Positions 33,856 through 44,692 of a stretch of DNA of 64,000 nt are shown here, piece after piece. Every line of letters starts with the position of its first letter. Position 1 is the first letter of the stretch. Source of the stretch: Fragilariopsis cylindrus CCMP1102. Lineage: Eukaryota > Bacillariophyta > Bacillariophyceae > Bacillariales > Bacillariaceae. The position numbers and the translations under genes were made by a program. The stretch spans positions 992,001 to 1,056,000 of the forward strand of contig FMBT01000290.1 of the NCBI GenBank assembly GCA_900095095.1. The letters are read 5' to 3'. The notes under the pieces were generated by a model. It saw only the letters and a program-made list of their open reading frames with translations. It did no database searches and was not told where the DNA came from.

Positions 33856-36093
33856 ATGACAATGACGAACGGTAATGAAGATACTACGGCCGCTGCAGCT
33901 GCTGCTGCCTCTTCGGAAATCAGTATTAGTAAACCATTTGATGAAATCACACCACCTACCGAAAACAACGATAACGATGATGATGCATGGAAAGAAACAT
34001 CACAATCCGAACTTCAAGTACCAGGAATCATGTTAACACCTACTAGAAGTGAAAGTCCCTACTTTGATAAGAATAGCAACAGTAACAACAACAATAATAA
34101 TGACAATAAACCTGAAACTGAAGCTTTACAACAACATCCTACAACAGATACAGTAGATGATTTAGAACAAGGACAACAACAACAACGACAATTAAAAGGC
34201 AAGGTAATAGAATATTCTACTAGTACTACTCGTTCAGTGAAAGGAAAAAGAAAAAAATATCTGTTAATTGGTTTTTTGATTTCAATCTTGATTGGTGCAG
34301 CTGCTGGTCTCACTGGTTATTTATTAATGAGCAGCAACAGTAGCAATGATAGGAAAAAAGCGTCATCATCCAATGCGATTTTATCATCACCAACAATGAA
34401 TCCAACTATCTCCAATCCACCAACAGTATCGAAGGAACCATCGGATGGACCATCAATTGGACCAACTATATCACCAACATCTACTCCATCCTCTACACCA
34501 TCCTCTACACCAACAATATCACCATCATCGAATCCAACTAGTACACCATCCTTCCAACCAACAATTTCTATTGTACCATCATCCTCACCATCGAATGCAC
34601 CCACACGTGACTATCGTACTATGTTACAAGATTTTCTTTTTGAAGAGTATGCTGTTGATACTACATCAACTACATCAAATATATTAGCAATAGAATGGTT
34701 AGCACAAGAAGCAGCAATTGGAATTGGTGGAGAGCAGCAAACAGTACTACAACTGAATCAAAAGTTAGTACAACGTTTTGCATTATTATCATTAGATTTT
34801 GCATTACAACAAAATAATGCAGATAATTTACGAAATATTAAATCACTCAATGCACGTGTTGGTATAGATGCATGTCAATGGAGTGGTATTGTTTGTAACG
34901 ACGATGACGATGACAATACAATGATATCTGAAATTAATTGGTCTTATCAACAGCAAGATGGTGTTGGTGGTATTATTTCGAAAGAAATTCGTTTATTAAG
35001 TTCCTCATTACTAAAATTAGATTTATCCAATAATAATCTTGTAGGAACTATACCAGAAGAATTATATAAATTAACAAATATACAAAAAGTATATTTATTT
35101 AAAAATAATTTAACTGGTACAATATCCAGTCAAATTGGTAATTTAGATTCAATAACACATTTTCATTTAAGTCATAATAATCTAATAGGGAATATACCAA
35201 ATGAATTAAAATCAGATAATAATGGTATTCGACCATTAGGTATGTTACTGTACAATAATTTTGTGATGTTGTTCATCTTTGGTTTTTGATACACCTTATT
35301 TGCGCTGCCGGATGGTTTGTTGCTTTCTTTTTTGCTTAAATCAATCCTAACGAGTGAACGGAAATTCTTTTCACTTACACACGCATTTTCGCCTTTTGTT
35401 TTGTTAAAACTTCACTTCTCTTTCTTTTCTCCCCTAAACAAACAAACAAAACAAAACAAAACAAACAAATAGAATATTTTAATGTATATTCAAATCAATT
35501 AACAGGAACAATACCAGATGATTTAAGATTACGGAATGTAATATATTTTGATATTGGACGTAATTCATTGACTGGAAAATTACCGAATGATATTGGTACA
35601 AAATTTATTTCATTACGTCATTTGTATTTAGATCATAATGATTTTCGTGGTACAATCCCCGACAGTTATAATACTGTTGGTAATGGACGATTAGAATCAT
35701 TCAGTATCGATCATAATCGATTCACTGGTACAGTTCCAGGGGAACGTTCCATGTATAATAAATTAGTACAATATACATTACATTCAAATCAATTTGATAG
35801 AATTGATTCTGACAATTGTAGAATTGAAGTACCACAAGGTGAATGTGTTGAATTCAGGTACGTATTCACGCTATGCTACGTTACGATATGGTTATATTAT
35901 ATCTTGTTATTTTCGTTGCTCTGATGTAGTGTATTAACTAATGGATTGGTGCTTTACTACGCTTTATTCCTCTTCTTCTTCTTCTTCTGGTCCACCTTCA
36001 TACACCTTCAACAACAAAAACAGAGCCGATTGTGATGTTTGTCAATGCAATGGATACTTTGATCTATGTGATCGTCAATGTCATCAGGATTAG
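33856..36093 (+). CDS. Signal-anchored LRR protein with PTS stalk (3 exons, 612 aa)
   Basis: Inferred exons: 33856-35239, 35473-35857, 36024-36093, total 613 codons with consistent phases. The N-terminal ~130 residues are acidic and Gln/Asn-rich. A basic stretch (RSVKGKRKKY) precedes a membrane segment (LIGFLISILIGAAAGLTGYL). The stalk has many NPT, GPT and PSS repeats (NPTISNPPTVSKEPSDGPS), typical of diatom surface proteins. Next is the cap with LVQRFALLSLDFAL and CQWSGIVC, then LRRs (LLKLDLSNNNLVGTIP) and a C-terminal Cys cap completed by the 23-residue last exon (DCDVCQCNGYFDLCDRQC). There is no kinase. It shares one intron position with the gene at 1974-4907 (just before EYFNVYSNQLTG), while the intron before the Cys cap is its own. 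Start: first ATG in frame. Confidence 0.87.
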
Positions 36094-37018
36094 ATATTAC
36101 GAACCTCCAGTATTATTTTCATATCACCAAGAATAAAACAAAAATGAAGAGCCCTGCAACATTAATTATCTTAATCGCAAGTGCTAATGGGAACGCTACC
36201 TATTATATATTCTCCTCGTTATCAGGGACAGAATGGGACGGACCAACGACAAAAAAAAACTGAATCATAATCCTTATCTCGCATTAACAGCTGCTGCTAT
36301 ATTCTGTACTGTTTTTAAACGAAGATGCTGTATGTATGGCGCACACACCAACAAAAAACAAACAAATAATTGCTGAACTCATTAACTTATTATGTCACTA
36401 ATCTTCTTTTAGAGATACTATTATGATCTCGACTAGCTATCTCTATTCATTATTCACTAATTCGATTTCTGGGTCGTTCTATTCGTAGCATTGCCATATA
36501 CTATTATCTGTAGTGAAATCACTTCGAAACACCAACGAAAGGATTGAGGAGCATTCCGTCCGTACGAATTTAATGAATGCATTCTGTCAGACACTCTCAT
36601 TCATATATGGAGGAGTTTCTCATAGCATTCCGAATCAATCGATACACGTTCAAGAGACTGGCAACAATGATGGAAAATAAAAATATATCCTGATGATTAA
36701 TTGTATCTACTGTAGATTGTTGTGTTTTGTGTTTTGGCTTGTTAGTAACTTCACATGATTTGTGATTGAGTCGAGTGAGTCGTGTCGAGGTACACTATCT
36801 ACTCAGAGGTTTCGAATCGAATGAATCTAGAGTCTCCACTCAGTACTGCGGATGCCATGCGCGATATTCAAATATTATTTAGAAAATCACCTAACGGTCG
36901 ATTTTTTATTTCGTTTCAGACCCACATTTTAACTGCCAAAATCAAATAATAAAAACTAAATAATCTCCAAATCAGATTTAAAAAAACTAAATAATCTCCT
37001 TAGTTTAAATCAATTTGA
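36094..37018. other. Intergenic, no gene seen
   Basis: AT-rich sequence downstream of the LRR gene. Repeated AAACTAAATAATCTCC occurs near 36953 and 36987. Nothing else. Confidence 0.5.
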
Positions 37019-37540
37019 GCTAGTTATATCGTGTATATAGTTAATACCATCACTTTTTTTTTCAAAAATAATTAGTCAGCAGCATCAAATACATGCATAA
37101 GAAAACACCCAAAGTAACTGTACAAAAGTAATATGTGTACAGCTGCTGTTCTACGTGTATCATTCTGCCAATAATGGTCTAGGAGGGTAGGTAGGCATTA
37201 TGTGGGCTAGTTATATCATATATATAGATGCTACCATCACTTTTTTTTCCCAAATAAATAGTCAGCAACATCAAATACATACATAGGATAACACCCAAAG
37301 TAACTGTACAAAAGTAATATATGTGCAGCTGCTGTTCTACGTGTATCATTCTGCCAATAATGGTCTAGTAGGAGGGTAGGTAGGCATTATGTGGGATTTA
37401 TATTATATATATAGATGCTACCATCACTTTTTTTTCCTAAATAGTTAGTCAGCAGCATTTCACACATGCATAAGATAATAACAAGAGCCACTGTAGGAAA
37501 GTAATATATGTGCACTTGTTGTTCTACATGTATCTGCTTA
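37019..37540. repeat. Tandem satellite, unit about 187-190 bp, about 2.8 copies
   Basis: Units start near 37019, 37206 and 37396. Each carries TACCATCACTTTTTTTT, TAGTCAGCAGCAT-like, CAAAAGTAATATGTG, GCTGCTGTTCTACGTGTATC and GGTCTAGGAGGGTAGGTAGG; the third copy is shorter and more diverged. The sequence is unrelated by eye to the 27.8-kb array, although the unit length is similar. Confidence 0.88.
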
Positions 37541-38479
37541 TTTTAATAATGCAACAACAACCAACAGGATGTTTCTCATATTCTATAATACAACCAACAT
37601 TGTTGAAGAGTATGATAGTGAGCTGGTGTATTGAATAAGGGTTAGACAAGGTCCTAATACACTATATGGAGGCTGGTGCACCCAAAGAAAACAAAGTTCT
37701 ACATTTGAACCATTCCAAACAAGAATGTTTGTGGTGCAATTTGCTACAAAATAGGACCGATTTTAGTGCATACCTATACAGCTAAATCTACATTTCTCTT
37801 CAACCACACATACAAAAAAATGATAGGAGGGTTAGGTAAGGTCATCATACATTATTACTTGTGGATAGAAACCATCATCATCCCAACCCACCATTATTTT
37901 GGATGTAATTGCAGTTTACCCCTGTTTTCAAGAATATCTCATAAAAAACAATCAAGGACCGTGCTTAAAATAATCACTGTGGGCTGATTTATGCTCCAAA
38001 ACAAATTTTGACATGTATTTTCACACAAATACTCATAAAATAAACTAACCCACCTAAAGCCGATTTCATTGGGGCTTCTGGTTCATATGCTCCATCTCGT
38101 GCAAAATTATTTTCAGTGGATTTCAGCTAAAATAGGGTATTTATTAGTTTTTGTTCCGTGACGAAAGAAAGTAAACCCCTGGATGTACCCACTGTCTTGC
38201 ATACATATAAATCTTAAGCATATAATGGGTTCCATGATTTTATTTTTTCCAAAAAAAAATGTTGTAGCAAAAATAATAGCCGTATCAAATTAACTAGTAA
38301 CATGGTGCGTTACAGGCTGGTCAGCGTACAGGTATGTGTACATGAACTGAAGGAGTGCCTTCCTTATATTTCAAGATCAATATTTGCTACACACATGGTA
38401 AGGTAGAGGAACTCTCGCTGACCAAAAAAAGCATTTTCCTGGAAGTTCTACCCTGCTTTGTGTCCAGAACAAGATATCT
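37541..38479. other. Non-coding sequence between repeats
   Basis: No frame of protein character. It shares the general texture of the flanking repeats (GTTAGACAAGG, GGTTAGGTAAGG). I see nothing more. Confidence 0.4.
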
Positions 38480-38705
38480 CATAAAAGAATGATGTGTGCT
38501 ATGTGTGAGCCTACATTATGAGATGCTTGTAGCCTTGCGAGACTAAGGAATATAATATTTCTCCATCCAATAGGTCAATTGTGAACTTCATAGTTTTTTT
38601 TTCCAAAAAAATGACTTTTTAGGTGTATATACTTGATGCTAAAGTTGTTATCATATATTAGACTAACAAAATACTAGTAAAAGTTTTGGACATGATTTAG
38701 CTTTT
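38480..38705. repeat. Dispersed repeat, copy B (inverted relative to 27541-27750)
   Basis: Its reverse complement matches the 27.5-kb copy over about 210 bp, including GAGCCTACATTATGAGATG, GACTAAGGAATATAATATT and TACTTGATGCTAAAGTTGTT. The two copies lie about 11 kb apart and point toward opposite ends. Confidence 0.8.
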
Positions 38706-38774
38706 ATACCGGCATAATTATTTTATATTCGTACGCTGAAAAGTGAGCTTAAGTATGTCATACTAGAAATCTGT

Positions 38775-38847
38775 TTAACTGCGTGCACTTTTGGGGAACC
38801 CTTCTACTTATAGTAATTAAGGATGTGTCAGAAGTGCACGCGGTTAA
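38775..38847. repeat. Inverted repeat, arms 16 bp, loop about 41 nt
   Basis: Left arm TTAACTGCGTGCACTT (38775-38790) pairs with AAGTGCACGCGGTTAA (38832-38847), one mismatch. No tRNA-like features. It may be a small foldback element or the stem of a transcript. Confidence 0.75.
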
Positions 38848-39163
38848 TAGAGGAAATGAGGTGTCTATTCTGTTTGTAGTCCTTTTATATCGGTCTCTTA
38901 AGAATTGAAACACACGATAGCTCGTGTTAAATCGCGCTAATATTGAAAAAGTGACAGTTAGATTTGCTGTGTGTGTATCGCGAAATTTTGGCGCGCACGC
39001 TACAATGGTATATCCATTCTGTATATAAATGAATGATGCGCGTTCTACAGGAGATTTTCTACGTGAGTGGAGACTCTAGAATCTACAGAGAGAGAGAGAG
39101 GTTAACGCATGCCTAAGTATTTATTATTTAATTTACCTATTTTTTATAGCCTATGCCCCCGGT

Positions 39164-40363
39164 CTACCATTTTCGAAGTTTTAAAGGTACGTAAGTTTTT
39201 GGTACCAAATTTAGGGCTGTTTCAATTTGATTGGCCCATTTTTTTGGTTCTAATTTTGCTACTGACATCCAGTTGTTTAGTTGATCTGTTTCAAAGTGCA
39301 GGCTGTCAATGAGTGTGTTGCTCAAACTAGTAGAAATATGTTGTTGTTGGCCGCCTTGTTTTCTAGCTTTCTTGTAAATCCAAGAAAGTAAGGTATTCCG
39401 GGGCCCTCGTTTACAACTCATTAGTGCTAATTTTTCCAGCCATCTTGCTCTTCTAAGTTCAAGAGATTGATGAAATGTATAACAATTATTAAGTTCCTCT
39501 CTAACTTGTGCGTTTGAGATGTGATGGTCTTTTACATCATAGATTGTAATTCCTACCATTTTTCTAAGAAATCTGTGGTGACAGACTTCTAACTTCCTTC
39601 GTAGCTCTTCTGTTAGCGCCCAACTTTCGCATCCCCATAGGAGAATATTGATCACTGTAGCATCATATAGTCGAACTCGTAATTTTGTTGATATTTCTTT
39701 ATTGCATAATACTCGTTTCATTGTAGCAAACGCGCCGGTTGCCTGATTGATTCGTCGTTGTATGTCATAGTCGTCTTTCAACGACAGTGTAAAGATACTA
39801 CCTAGATATTTGAATTTATCACAGTATGAAAAGAATTCGTGTTCGTTTATTTGTATATCTGCTGTGTCTGTTGCTGTTGCTATTTTTCCTGGAGGAGGAA
39901 AGAACATTGCTTCTGTCTTCGAGCTACCATCATTCCTTCTATCACCACAATGGACTGTAAGTCCAAATCTAGTGAAATGTGATTTAATGAGTTTCGAAGC
40001 TTCTTCAATATCTTTTCTCGACAAGAAAAGATAGGCGGTGTCATCAACATAGTAAGATTTCCAGAATGAAAATGCAGTGCCAATTGTTGAATTGGATACT
40101 TTATTTCTTAGACTGGGGTTGTACTTTACACCACTACCGTCTTTCTTCAGAGAATGTCTTCTAAAATCAGGTGTGGAGAAGGTCCACTTCTTATCAAGTG
40201 TTGATGATACAGCTTGGATTAGTAGAATAAATAAAATTGGACCGAGGTTATCACCTTGCTTTACACCTACTGTTCCTTCAATTTCGACTTCTTCTTCTCC
40301 TACAGTACTGTATCGAATCACGTGACGTGCTCTCAACAGCCAGGTATAAAGATCCAATCCCAT
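39164..40363 (-). mobile_element. 5'-truncated non-LTR (LINE) retrotransposon, reverse transcriptase C-terminal part
   Basis: An uninterrupted 399-codon frame. It begins within reverse transcriptase, just before GTVGVKQGDNLGPILFIL (the GVxQGD-x-L-x-P-x-LF block), and then carries YYVDDTAYLF, the catalytic YVDD box. Further blocks are FKYLGSIFT and LLWGCESWAL, and it then runs through the thumb and the C-terminal tail seen in LINE elements (HHRFLRKMVGI, RRARWLEKLAL). A TGA lies directly upstream of the first ATG, and no endonuclease or upstream RT blocks are found. This fits the 5' truncation produced by LINE insertion. The lack of internal stops suggests a fairly recent insertion or retained coding. 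Target-site duplications were not identified; a GA-rich run lies at about 39089-39100 beyond the 3' end. Confidence 0.88.
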
Positions 40364-40625
40364 TCATTCTGGGTACCAATCACACATCGCTCACATCATT
40401 TTTCATGATTTTTGATAACCACACAATGACACCGTAAGTTATCACGCCAATACAAATCAGATCCCTGCTTCACCTCATCCTGTAAAAGAGAGAGAGTGAC
40501 CAACAATACGGTAGAGGTCGAAAAGGTTAGCTAACTTTAACGCTTTTGCAATCATTGCATCTCTTCACAAACAGTCCATGAATTCTTAAATAAAACACAC
40601 ACAAAAAGAAAAAGAAAAACATCAA

Positions 40626-42161
40626 ATGAAGGCTATGAAACAACATCAGCAGCTGCGGCAAGAAATATTGTCCGGCACTAGTAATACCATCGTCGTCATG
40701 AGGATGACGACCAAGATGATGATATCGATAATGATAATTCTATTATGCCCCAATAATAACAACGAAGGAGTATCAGCACTATTACAACACAGACTCGTCC
40801 ATCATCTTCCTACGTCAAAAAAACATATTAGCAGAAGCAGAAGCAGTAGTTACAATAGCATCCCTGCCTGTATCAGAGAACGGCAACCGACGACGACGTC
40901 AATGCTGATGACTACTAGCGACAAAAACGCCGCCGCCGCCACCGCTGCTGCTGCTACCACCACAACCGCAGACGTCAACAATAATAATAAAAACAATGAT
41001 ACTGATAATGATGACAAGACAAAGAAGAAACAAAATAAGACAAAGAAGAAACAAAATAAGACAAAGAAGACACAAAAGGGCGACGACGATGGAAAAGAAA
41101 ATGGTATATTTACAAAATCATTTTATAAGGAATTTAATGAATTATTAAAATATCGTCGGGATGTACGTCGATTTTATACAAATGATAGAAAACCAGTAAG
41201 TGAAAAATTAATCTATCAATTATTAAATACTGCCTTTACTACATCCCCGAGTGTTGGATTATCGGAACCATGGAAGATTCTACATGTCAAAAGCCAAATA
41301 GCAAAAACAAATGTGATCAATAATTTTGAAAAATGTAATCAAGATGCATTACAAGGATATAATAGTTCTAATAATGATGAAGGAGGTAGTAGTACTACTA
41401 CTACTAATAGTAAAGCAGAATTATATTCCAAATTAAAATTAAGTGGCTTGCAGGATGCACCAATACATATCGCAATCTATTGCAATGATGCCACCACCAA
41501 AGGATCCGGATTAGGGATACAAACAATGCCAGAAATGAAACAATATAGTTGTGTTTGTGGTATCATGTCATTTTGGTTATTAGCACGATCCAAAGGTATT
41601 GGTTGTGGTTGGGTCTCAATATTAGATCCAAAACAATTAATAATTGATTTAAATTTAAAAGAAGACGACGATTGGACATTGATAGGATATTTATGTGTTG
41701 GATATCCAAACTTAGATGATGATAATGATGATGATATCAAAGATAATGATATCAAAGATAATTATGACGACGATAGTGTTGTAGATGGTACTAGTGGTAT
41801 AATTTCACGTAGTAAAAGAAGTTCTACACCAGAACTTGAACTATATGGGTGGAAAAAGCGACGGCGGGGAGGACGAAAACAAAAACAAAAGCAAAAAGAA
41901 CAAATGCTGCAAGATTCTTCTGCGGCAGATAAAGAATCAGTATCACCAGTATCAGCATCAGCATCAGCATCAGCATCAGCATCAATAACTAACGGCAGCA
42001 GCAGTAACAATAACTACCTAGACCATGACTTCGAGGACAGCTTCGATGACGATGATGACGATGACGATGATGACGACGAGGATGATGACGACGAGGATGA
42101 CGACGAGGATGATGATAATGACAGTTACGATGAACGAGAATTACCAATAATAATTGTATAG
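40626..42161 (+). CDS. BluB-like 5,6-dimethylbenzimidazole synthase/nitroreductase-fold protein (511 aa)
   Basis: Residues about 163-362 match the BluB subgroup of the nitroreductase fold: LLKYRRDVRRFYT, FTTSPSVGLSEPWKI, a LKLSGLQDAPIHIAIYCND block, YSCVCGIMSFWLLARSKGIG, CGWVSILDPKQL and LIGYLCVGYPN. In Sinorhizobium BluB (recalled, D32 and S167) an Asp and a Ser are needed to cleave FMNH2 to 5,6-dimethylbenzimidazole, the lower ligand of B12. Asp179 (RRD) and Ser331 (GWVS) sit at matching places. The N-terminal ~160 residues are poor in order (hydrophobic MMISIMIILLCP, then Ala/Thr runs and Lys/Gln repeats), so targeting is possible but unclear. A ~19-residue insert sits in the loop before KAELYSKL. 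The C-terminal ~150 residues are Ser/Ala and Asp/Glu repeats. Related iodotyrosine deiodinases are less similar. No other B12 gene is in the window. Confidence 0.85.
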   Translation: MKAMKQHQQLRQEILSGTSNTIVVMRMTTKMMISIMIILLCPNNNNEGVSALLQHRLVHHLPTSKKHISRSRSSSYNSIPACIRERQPTTTSMLMTTSDKNAAAATAAAATTTTADVNNNNKNNDTDNDDKTKKKQNKTKKKQNKTKKTQKGDDDGKENGIFTKSFYKEFNELLKYRRDVRRFYTNDRKPVSEKLIYQLLNTAFTTSPSVGLSEPWKILHVKSQIAKTNVINNFEKCNQDALQGYNSSNNDEGGSSTTTTNSKAELYSKLKLSGLQDAPIHIAIYCNDATTKGSGLGIQTMPEMKQYSCVCGIMSFWLLARSKGIGCGWVSILDPKQLIIDLNLKEDDDWTLIGYLCVGYPNLDDDNDDDIKDNDIKDNYDDDSVVDGTSGIISRSKRSSTPELELYGWKKRRRGGRKQKQKQKEQMLQDSSAADKESVSPVSASASASASASITNGSSSNNNYLDHDFEDSFDDDDDDDDDDDEDDDDEDDDEDDDNDSYDERELPIIIV

Positions 42162-43171
42162 ATATCATTTCTCAGATTCCACTACCTCTTTCTCTCTCTT
42201 TCTCTCTCTCTCTCGTCACTATGTCCATTCTTGTCTTTCACGTTGTATGTGAGACGTATGATTCTGTCTCTTCTTCCGTCATCAATATTATATTGAGTCT
42301 TCTCGAAGAAAGCTTCCCATATATTCTTGAAAAGCACTTTCATACTCACGATCTTCATCAAGTCCCCAACATTGTATTCCGTCGTTTTTCTATTTTAGAT
42401 AGGATCTGTTATGTTAAGGCCGTACTTGAACTCACGGATTTTGAAACATCTTCGCAATCTTTAGTTAGTAGCATTAAGTTTAGTTTAACTGTAGTCAATA
42501 CCCTGTAAGACTTTTCCATTGTTCTCATGAATAATAATGGCAGAAATAATGGTATGCGATATACGACTAAAAGTACTGATATACTACACGTGCTGTTGAA
42601 TTTAATAGCTTAACTTCCATAGAAGCGTACTATATGAGTAATTGCAATGCGATGCGATACGAGAGGTAAGTGTGGTTGGTTCAGTTTCCGTAGGCTAGAA
42701 TTGTTTGCCTATCTGCGATAACAGTCATACCTTGTCGGTGTGATGTTAAATTGCGACGAGATGAAAGGTGTAAAAATGTTGCAGAAAACAACGATTCAGA
42801 AGAATGAAAAATATAATATAACATTTAGTATAATATGATATTTAATTATGGAGGACATTATTTTATTGTGGACTTGAAATGGAATATATGTATATGAATA
42901 GAAAAAAATGGTGCTTTTGCTTTTTAATGTTGGCGAAGCTTCTGTAACATCTCTTGTTGTAGGACGCTTACTTCGTTCGATTGACAAAATTTTTGTAGCA
43001 TCTCTTATTGTAGATGCTACTGTGGACTTGAAATGGATTTTATGTATATATGAATAGTGTGTGTCATTGTATGATCAGTACACTGCCGTGAACATTGAAA
43101 TCCTATTGAGCAGGATTAAATGTTATCATCGTACTGCTGTTTTCATCAGAGTAGTAGTACTTTTGCTTATA
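42162..43171. other. Intergenic, with a partial duplication of the bZIP 3' end
   Basis: A CT-rich run lies near 42188-42214. A 95-codon frame at 42221-42508 (plus) has no motif, and the opposite strand is also open there; neither is supportable. At about 42860-43010, TGTGGACTTGAAATGG, GCGAAGCTTCTGTAACATCT and TAGCATCTCTTATTGTAG repeat sequence found at 43020-43225, i.e. the bZIP terminal exon and its downstream flank. Confidence 0.5.
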
Positions 43172-44066
43172 TTAATGCTGACGAAGCTTCTGTAACAGCT
43201 TTTGTAGCATCTCTTGTTGAATAACAGAATCGACTCGAGATTGATCTTGCTGTCCTAAGGACGACGACGGTATCGACGACGTCGTGTTGGATCGTGGCCG
43301 TTGCAGATTGAACGGTTGTATTAAGGACGATGGCGGTGCCGATGTCATGGTGTTCGATCGTTGCCGTTGAAGATTAAACGGTACCGGAAAGTTCCCGTTC
43401 ATAGCGGCAGAATTCGCTCCGTTAGAAAATGCTGGCGATAACAACATCAAAGGATCCAACACCGATGCTTGTGATGGATGTTCTGTTGAACGTGTACGAC
43501 AAAAAATGCGTGTAGACAAATAGTTAAGTTATTGTTAGAACATGTTATCATTATCATTTGCTGGGTTGAAACTTTTGACGTTGCTTTTCAAATTCAAATT
43601 AGTACTCATTCTTACCGTGTTGTTGTTGTCGCTCCTGATGTAATTGTAAGTTTGGTTCGGGCATCCGTGCTGTTAGGAGTGTTAAATTGTCCATGCAGGC
43701 TTGTCTCAAACCACATTCCAGATTTTCATTGCGAGCTTTGAGTTCTTTCATCTCATCTGCTTTTCGACGTAGCTTTGCTTTGAGTTCCACATTTTCATTT
43801 TTCATACGTTCATTGGATACCTTCTGACGCTTTCGACGATCACGTGCCGATAAACGATTCGACAGTAATTGATCTTCACGACGAGTACTGCTACTAGTAG
43901 TAGTAATCACAGTAGTTTCATCAGCAGCTGCATCAGCGGATGTTGGATTCGAAAATGCTAACAAACTGTGAATAGCATGTTCTTTTCCATCAGTCTTCTC
44001 GTTTCCTCTCTTATTATTCCTATCCGCTACTACAACGTGTTTATTCTTGATATGCATATCCATCAT
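43172..44066 (-). CDS. bZIP transcription factor (2 exons, 253 aa)
   Basis: Inferred exons: 44066-43616 and 43482-43172 (phase 1; donor GTAAGA, acceptor AACAG). The basic region SNRLSARDRRKRQKVSN has the invariant Asn and the Arg eight residues later. It is followed by heptads with Met/Val/Leu/Leu/Asn (ERMKNENVELKAKLRRKADE, then LKARNENLECGLR), so it can dimerise and bind DNA as a nuclear regulator. The N-terminal ~60 residues are Thr/Ser/Ala-rich. After the zipper the protein becomes Gln-rich, then Ser/Pro-rich with a duplicated PFNLQRxRSNTxxS unit. It ends VIQQEMLQKLLQKLRQH, a short amphipathic helix. The targets are unknown. A copy of its 3' end lies just downstream. Confidence 0.88.
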
Positions 44067-44179
44067 CGTATCGTATTGTATTGTTGTATTGTGTATTATT
44101 GTATTATATATAGTGTTCCATTACCGTTTTATTACTGTGATCACAAAAGATAACACATACTAGTAATGCAGCATATTGT

Positions 44180-44214
44180 ACGTCGTTTCGCCCACACTGT
44201 GGGCAACACGACGT
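44180..44214. repeat. Hairpin with two-part stem
   Basis: ACGTCGT (44180-44186) pairs with ACGACGT (44208-44214), and inside it GCCCAC (44190-44195) pairs with GTGGGC (44199-44204) across a 3-nt loop. Confidence 0.75.
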
Positions 44215-44692
44215 ATGGCAATCGTAAATATTCAAATGGCAGAGCAAATGTTTATTGCATTTATGTTGTATCTTTAGTGTAGAGAACGTGACGTTTCATT
44301 TAGTATCAACTCTGAAGTTTATTCTTGTCCGCCATTCCGTACTAAAGAAGTATGTTACCGGTAAAAAACATTTCACAAAGCTATAATAAAGCGCCTTTAC
44401 ACCCGGTACTTACAATGATCGTTGTTATATAGCTTAGTTTTTACCCGTGCGAATGTGGTGTTGCGTTAATGTTGCGCGTGCAACAATCAGTAATGTAGCT
44501 CGTGCCACGTTCTCTTAACGGCCGGCACTACGTATTAATCGCTGACACTTGAACATTGTTAGCGGAAGTAGACGCAGATGCCAGTATCATATTCAAAATT
44601 GATAAAATTTACTATCGTGATAAATAGCCATCACTGTTACAATTTACGATATATGCACGACCGACCCGAACTCAAAAACGAACACAGGCTAT

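Noticed and set aside
42221-42508. 95-codon frame downstream of the BluB-like gene
   Set aside because: The opposite strand is equally open, there is no motif, and it starts inside a CT-rich run.
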